From Nocardioides iriomotensis (lineage in GTDB: Bacteria > Actinomycetota > Actinomycetes > Propionibacteriales > Nocardioidaceae), in assembly GCF_004168035.1 (NCBI RefSeq), contig NZ_SDPU01000029.1, forward strand, positions 1 through 52,575: a stretch of 52,575 nucleotides of DNA, in the 5' to 3' direction. The translations under genes and the position numbers were made by a program. Positions 50,368 through 52,575 of the stretch are shown piece after piece; positions within the stretch are counted from its first letter, which is position 1, and the number at the start of each line of letters is the position of its first letter. The notes below the pieces were generated by a model. It was not told the origin of the DNA. It ran no database searches and saw only the letters and a list, made by a program, of their open reading frames with translations.

Positions 50368-50679
50368 CTACGCGCTGATGTCCACGTAGAGGGGCCGGGC
50401 GCCCGCACGGGTCTCGGCGACCCGGTCGACGTACGACGCGCTGCTGCGCGCGCTGGCCGCGGCCTGCGCCGCCCGGACGATGACCTCCTGCTGGCGGGCC
50501 AGCAGGGACCGGGCGCGGTCGGCCATCGCGGCCGGCAGCGGGCACGGCATCACGGGCGGGGTCCACGCCGCCGGCTCGGCGGGTGGGTGCCCACCCTGGA
50601 GGAGGTGCTCCGTCTCCTCCAGGGTGAGCTCGAGGTCGTCGAGCGCCGACTCCCAGGCAGCGTTCCACGACTCGTTCAT
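50368..50679 (-). CDS. small helical protein after fliS, FliT-like by position
   Basis: Product of 103 residues; ATG at 50679, four bases after the fliS stop. Predicted helices at 3-30 (acidic, Trp- and Leu-containing: WNAAWESALDDLELTLEETEHLLQG) and 50-90, joined by a Pro-rich loop. FliT, the chaperone of FliD, often follows fliS and has this size and helical make-up, but I see no motif that proves it. Last gene of the fliD-fliS block. Confidence 0.65.
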   Translation of the reverse strand: MNESWNAAWESALDDLELTLEETEHLLQGGHPPAEPAAWTPPVMPCPLPAAMADRARSLLARQQEVIVRAAQAAASARSSASYVDRVAETRAGARPLYVDISA

Positions 50680-50683
50680 GGGG

Positions 50684-51055
50684 TCACCCCGCCGCAGCCA
50701 CCAGCGCCGCCTGGCGCCAGGTCTCGACCAGGGGGTCGACCAGGCTCTGGCAGTCGCGGGTGATCGCGGCGTCGCGGGTGGTGTTGGCCCGGACCAGCTC
50801 CTTGTGGAGCCAGCCGTAGATCGAGGCGAGACGGTCGGCGCCGTCCCAGACGTCGTGCCGGAGCGAGGTCATCAGCTCCATGACGATCTCCTGCGCGTGC
50901 AGCAGGTGCGGCATGGCGGCCAGGTGGTCGCCGGCCTCCTGGGCGACGGCGGCCATCTCGACATCGCGGCCGAGGCGCTCGAACAGCATGATCAGCAGCC
51001 GGGTCGGGCTGGCCGTCTGCACGGACGAGGTCACGTATGCGTTGCGCGCGTTCAT
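50684..51055 (-). CDS. fliS: flagellin export chaperone FliS
   Basis: Product of 123 residues. FliS keeps flagellin unfolded before export. Family pattern: ARNAYVTSSVQTASPTRLLIMLFERL at the start (Y-x-x-x-x-V-x-T-A-S-P-x-x-L-x-x-M-L-Y/F), then four helices. Ribosome site AGGAGA. It follows fliD by 17 bases. Confidence 0.95.
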   Translation of the reverse strand: MNARNAYVTSSVQTASPTRLLIMLFERLGRDVEMAAVAQEAGDHLAAMPHLLHAQEIVMELMTSLRHDVWDGADRLASIYGWLHKELVRANTTRDAAITRDCQSLVDPLVETWRQAALVAAAG

Positions 51056-51072
51056 GTCAGAGTCTCCTAGCC

Positions 51073-52455
51073 TCAGCTCGACGTGCTCGGGAGCGAGGCG
51101 ATCTGTCCGGCGAGCCAGGACGACTGGCTCTGCAGCTTGCCCAGGGCGACCTCGAGGGCGCCGTACTGCCGCTCGAGGGCTGTCCGGCGAAGGGCCAGGC
51201 GAGCGTCCCAGCTCTCGATCGCGTCGTTGAGCCCGTCGATCTTCGACTGGCGGCCCTTGACCAGGCTGGTCACGGCACCGTCGACCGAGTTGCTGAACGT
51301 CTTGGCGAGCGCCTCGAGTCTGGTGGCGACGCCCTCGTCCGCGCCCGACCCGTCAGCGTCCTCGAAGAAGGCCATGGTCGTCGCCGGGCCCGCGGCGTAG
51401 GCCGCCTTGAACTTGTCGGCGTCGAAGGTGAGCTTGCCGCTGCGGTCGACCTGGACTCCCACGCTCGCCAGCGAGAGGCTCCCGCCACCGGCAGGGTCGG
51501 CGACGCCGCTGGTCACCGCGGTGACGATCTGGTCGCGAACCGCTCGGAGCGTGGTGTCGCCCGCGAGCAGGCCGGCCTTCTTGGTGGCCGAGTTGTAGTT
51601 GGTGAGGGTGTCGATGTCCGCCACGACGGCGTTGACCGCGTCGACCATCGCCTTGACCTTCTCGGTCAGTGCCTGCGGGTCCGTCGCGACGGTGACGGTG
51701 ACGGACTTCGTCAGCTCGGTGTCGGAGCCGAGTGTCACGTCGACGCCGGGCATCAGCTCGTCGAACGTGTTCGTCGAGGACTTGATGGTCTGTCCCGCGA
51801 CGGTGATCTCCGCGTCGGCACCGGGCACATCGGTCCCGGCCACGACCGGACCGAGGAGTGCGCCGTCCAGCGTGAAGTCTGTGTTCGCACCCGTAGACGT
51901 GGAGGAGACGGCCAGTCGGTAGGTCGCCTCCCCGCCGGCGTCCGTGCCGCTGCGCACGAGGACGGCGCTCAGCTTGTCTCCGGCCTTGGCGTTGATCGAG
52001 GCGGCGATGTCTTCGAGGGAACCGTCCCCGGTGTCCATCCCGGAGATGGTGGTGCCGTGGAAGGTCATGGTGAAGGGCGTGCTCGCCGCGACGACCGCGG
52101 CTGTCCGGGTGCCTTCGGTCGTGTACGTCGCACTGGTTCGCGTGGCCAGCTTGTCGACGGTGAACGAGACGCTGGCGGCCGTCGCGCCCGCGTCGGTGAC
52201 CGCGGTGACGGTCGGGCTGGTGGTCGAGGCGGTGCGAGTGCTCCACGCCCCCGTCGACTTCGCGAGGTCGGCGGCCTTGGACATCAGCGTGCTGAGCTTG
52301 CTGTTCAGCGACTGCAGCGCGGTGACCGCGCTCTGCTCCGTCGTGACCTTCGTCTTCAGTCGGGTCTGCGACTGGGCCTCCAGCTGCATGAGCTGGTTGA
52401 TGATCGTCGCCGTGTCGAGACCGCTGACGAGTCCGCTGACGCTGGTGCCGGCCAT
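51073..52455 (-). CDS. fliD: flagellar filament cap protein FliD
   Basis: Product of 460 residues. FliD caps the filament and places flagellin. N-terminal block SGLVSGLDTATIINQLMQLEAQ is diagnostic (SGLxSGLDxxxII). The middle part is beta-rich; the C-terminal coiled coil ends WDARLALRRTALERQYGALEVALGKLQSQSSWLAGQI. ATG behind GAGGA. First complete gene of the fliD-fliS block; no promoter was recognised in the 43 bases before the upstream terminator. Confidence 0.95.
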   Translation of the reverse strand: MAGTSVSGLVSGLDTATIINQLMQLEAQSQTRLKTKVTTEQSAVTALQSLNSKLSTLMSKAADLAKSTGAWSTRTASTTSPTVTAVTDAGATAASVSFTVDKLATRTSATYTTEGTRTAAVVAASTPFTMTFHGTTISGMDTGDGSLEDIAASINAKAGDKLSAVLVRSGTDAGGEATYRLAVSSTSTGANTDFTLDGALLGPVVAGTDVPGADAEITVAGQTIKSSTNTFDELMPGVDVTLGSDTELTKSVTVTVATDPQALTEKVKAMVDAVNAVVADIDTLTNYNSATKKAGLLAGDTTLRAVRDQIVTAVTSGVADPAGGGSLSLASVGVQVDRSGKLTFDADKFKAAYAAGPATTMAFFEDADGSGADEGVATRLEALAKTFSNSVDGAVTSLVKGRQSKIDGLNDAIESWDARLALRRTALERQYGALEVALGKLQSQSSWLAGQIASLPSTSS

Positions 52456-52498
52456 CGTCTGTGTCCTCTCGTGTCTCGGTTCGGTGGGCGATCAGGAC

Positions 52499-52531
52499 GG
52501 TGGGGGCAGGTGCGGTGCACCTGCCCCCACC
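52499..52531 (-). terminator. terminator hairpin before fliD
   Basis: GGTGGGGGCAGGTGC (52499-52513) and its exact complement (52517-52531) form a 15-bp stem with a three-base loop, five bases after the stop codon of the partial gene at the window edge. Confidence 0.8.
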
Positions 52532-52536
52532 GGGTA

Positions 52537-52575
52537 CTACTGGTCGTGCGGGGCCGCGGGAGCCGTCGGCTGTGG
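52537..52575 (-). CDS. C-terminal end of an unidentified gene at the window edge
   Basis: The frame reads PQPTAPAAPHDQ and stops with TAG at 52537-52539. It is the only open reading next to a strong terminator. Flagellin or another filament gene would be expected in this place, but the Pro/Ala-rich end is not a flagellin C-terminus. Too little sequence to name it. Confidence 0.5.
   Translation of the reverse strand, partial: PQPTAPAAPHDQ

Noticed and set aside
1-52575. tRNA, rRNA or transposase genes
   Set aside because: None was recognised on either strand; the gaps are short and accounted for by terminators and control sites.

Overview
The window is high-GC DNA of an actinobacterium. The codon use, the frequent GTG starts, the Mycobacterium-type branched-chain 2-oxoacid dehydrogenase operon, the fused accDA and the single-membrane flagellar gene set all point to a flagellated member of the Nocardioidaceae (Nocardioides-like). 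That assignment is an inference from gene content; no rRNA is present.

Left part (1-31.6 kb, chromosomal metabolism and envelope). In order: the 3' end of a CaiB/BaiF CoA-transferase; a secreted M14 zinc carboxypeptidase; a fused carboxyltransferase (accDA type); a GntR regulator coupled to an MFS transporter (minus strand); the bkdABC 2-oxoacid dehydrogenase operon (minus strand), with a palindromic operator candidate before bkdA; an EamA permease; an SRPBCC protein; and an amylosucrase. Then come a secreted TolB-like propeller, a DUF2231-type membrane protein, a histidine phosphatase, and a heterodimeric ABC exporter whose first subunit has a degenerate Walker B. Next is a 1,857-residue LPETG-anchored surface protein built of six repeats of about 230 residues, then an HisC-like aminotransferase, a second EamA permease and a GNAT protein.

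Right part (29.2-52.6 kb, all minus strand): a compact flagellar locus in four transcription blocks. Read in the direction of transcription these are fliD-fliS-(FliT-like ORF); flgB-flgC-fliE-fliF-fliG-fliH-fliI-fliJ-(NlpC/P60+SLT muralytic enzyme)-fliK-flgD-flgE; flbD-motA-motB-fliL; fliM-fliN-fliO-fliP-fliQ-fliR-flhB; and finally flhA with a small membrane protein. Most genes overlap through ATGA, GTGA or TGATG junctions. Four intergenic sites share one promoter-like module, CCTCAG-N15/16-GCCGA, which resembles FliA/WhiG sigma promoters. Each sits before a block (flgB, flbD, fliM, flhA). The fliM copy is so close to the start codon that its mRNA should be leaderless. Strong hairpins close the flgE and fliL blocks and the gene before fliD.

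Non-genic structure worth attention: two copies of a 62-bp module of three palindromes (16-7-16-7-16) placed directly after stop codons at 13.75 and 27.51 kb; a different 62-bp palindromic insertion read in frame through the linker of the bkdC product; a cluster of mutually exclusive inverted repeats between bkdC and the GntR gene; and a structured leader before the giant surface protein. No tRNA, rRNA, CRISPR array, insertion sequence or prophage was seen.
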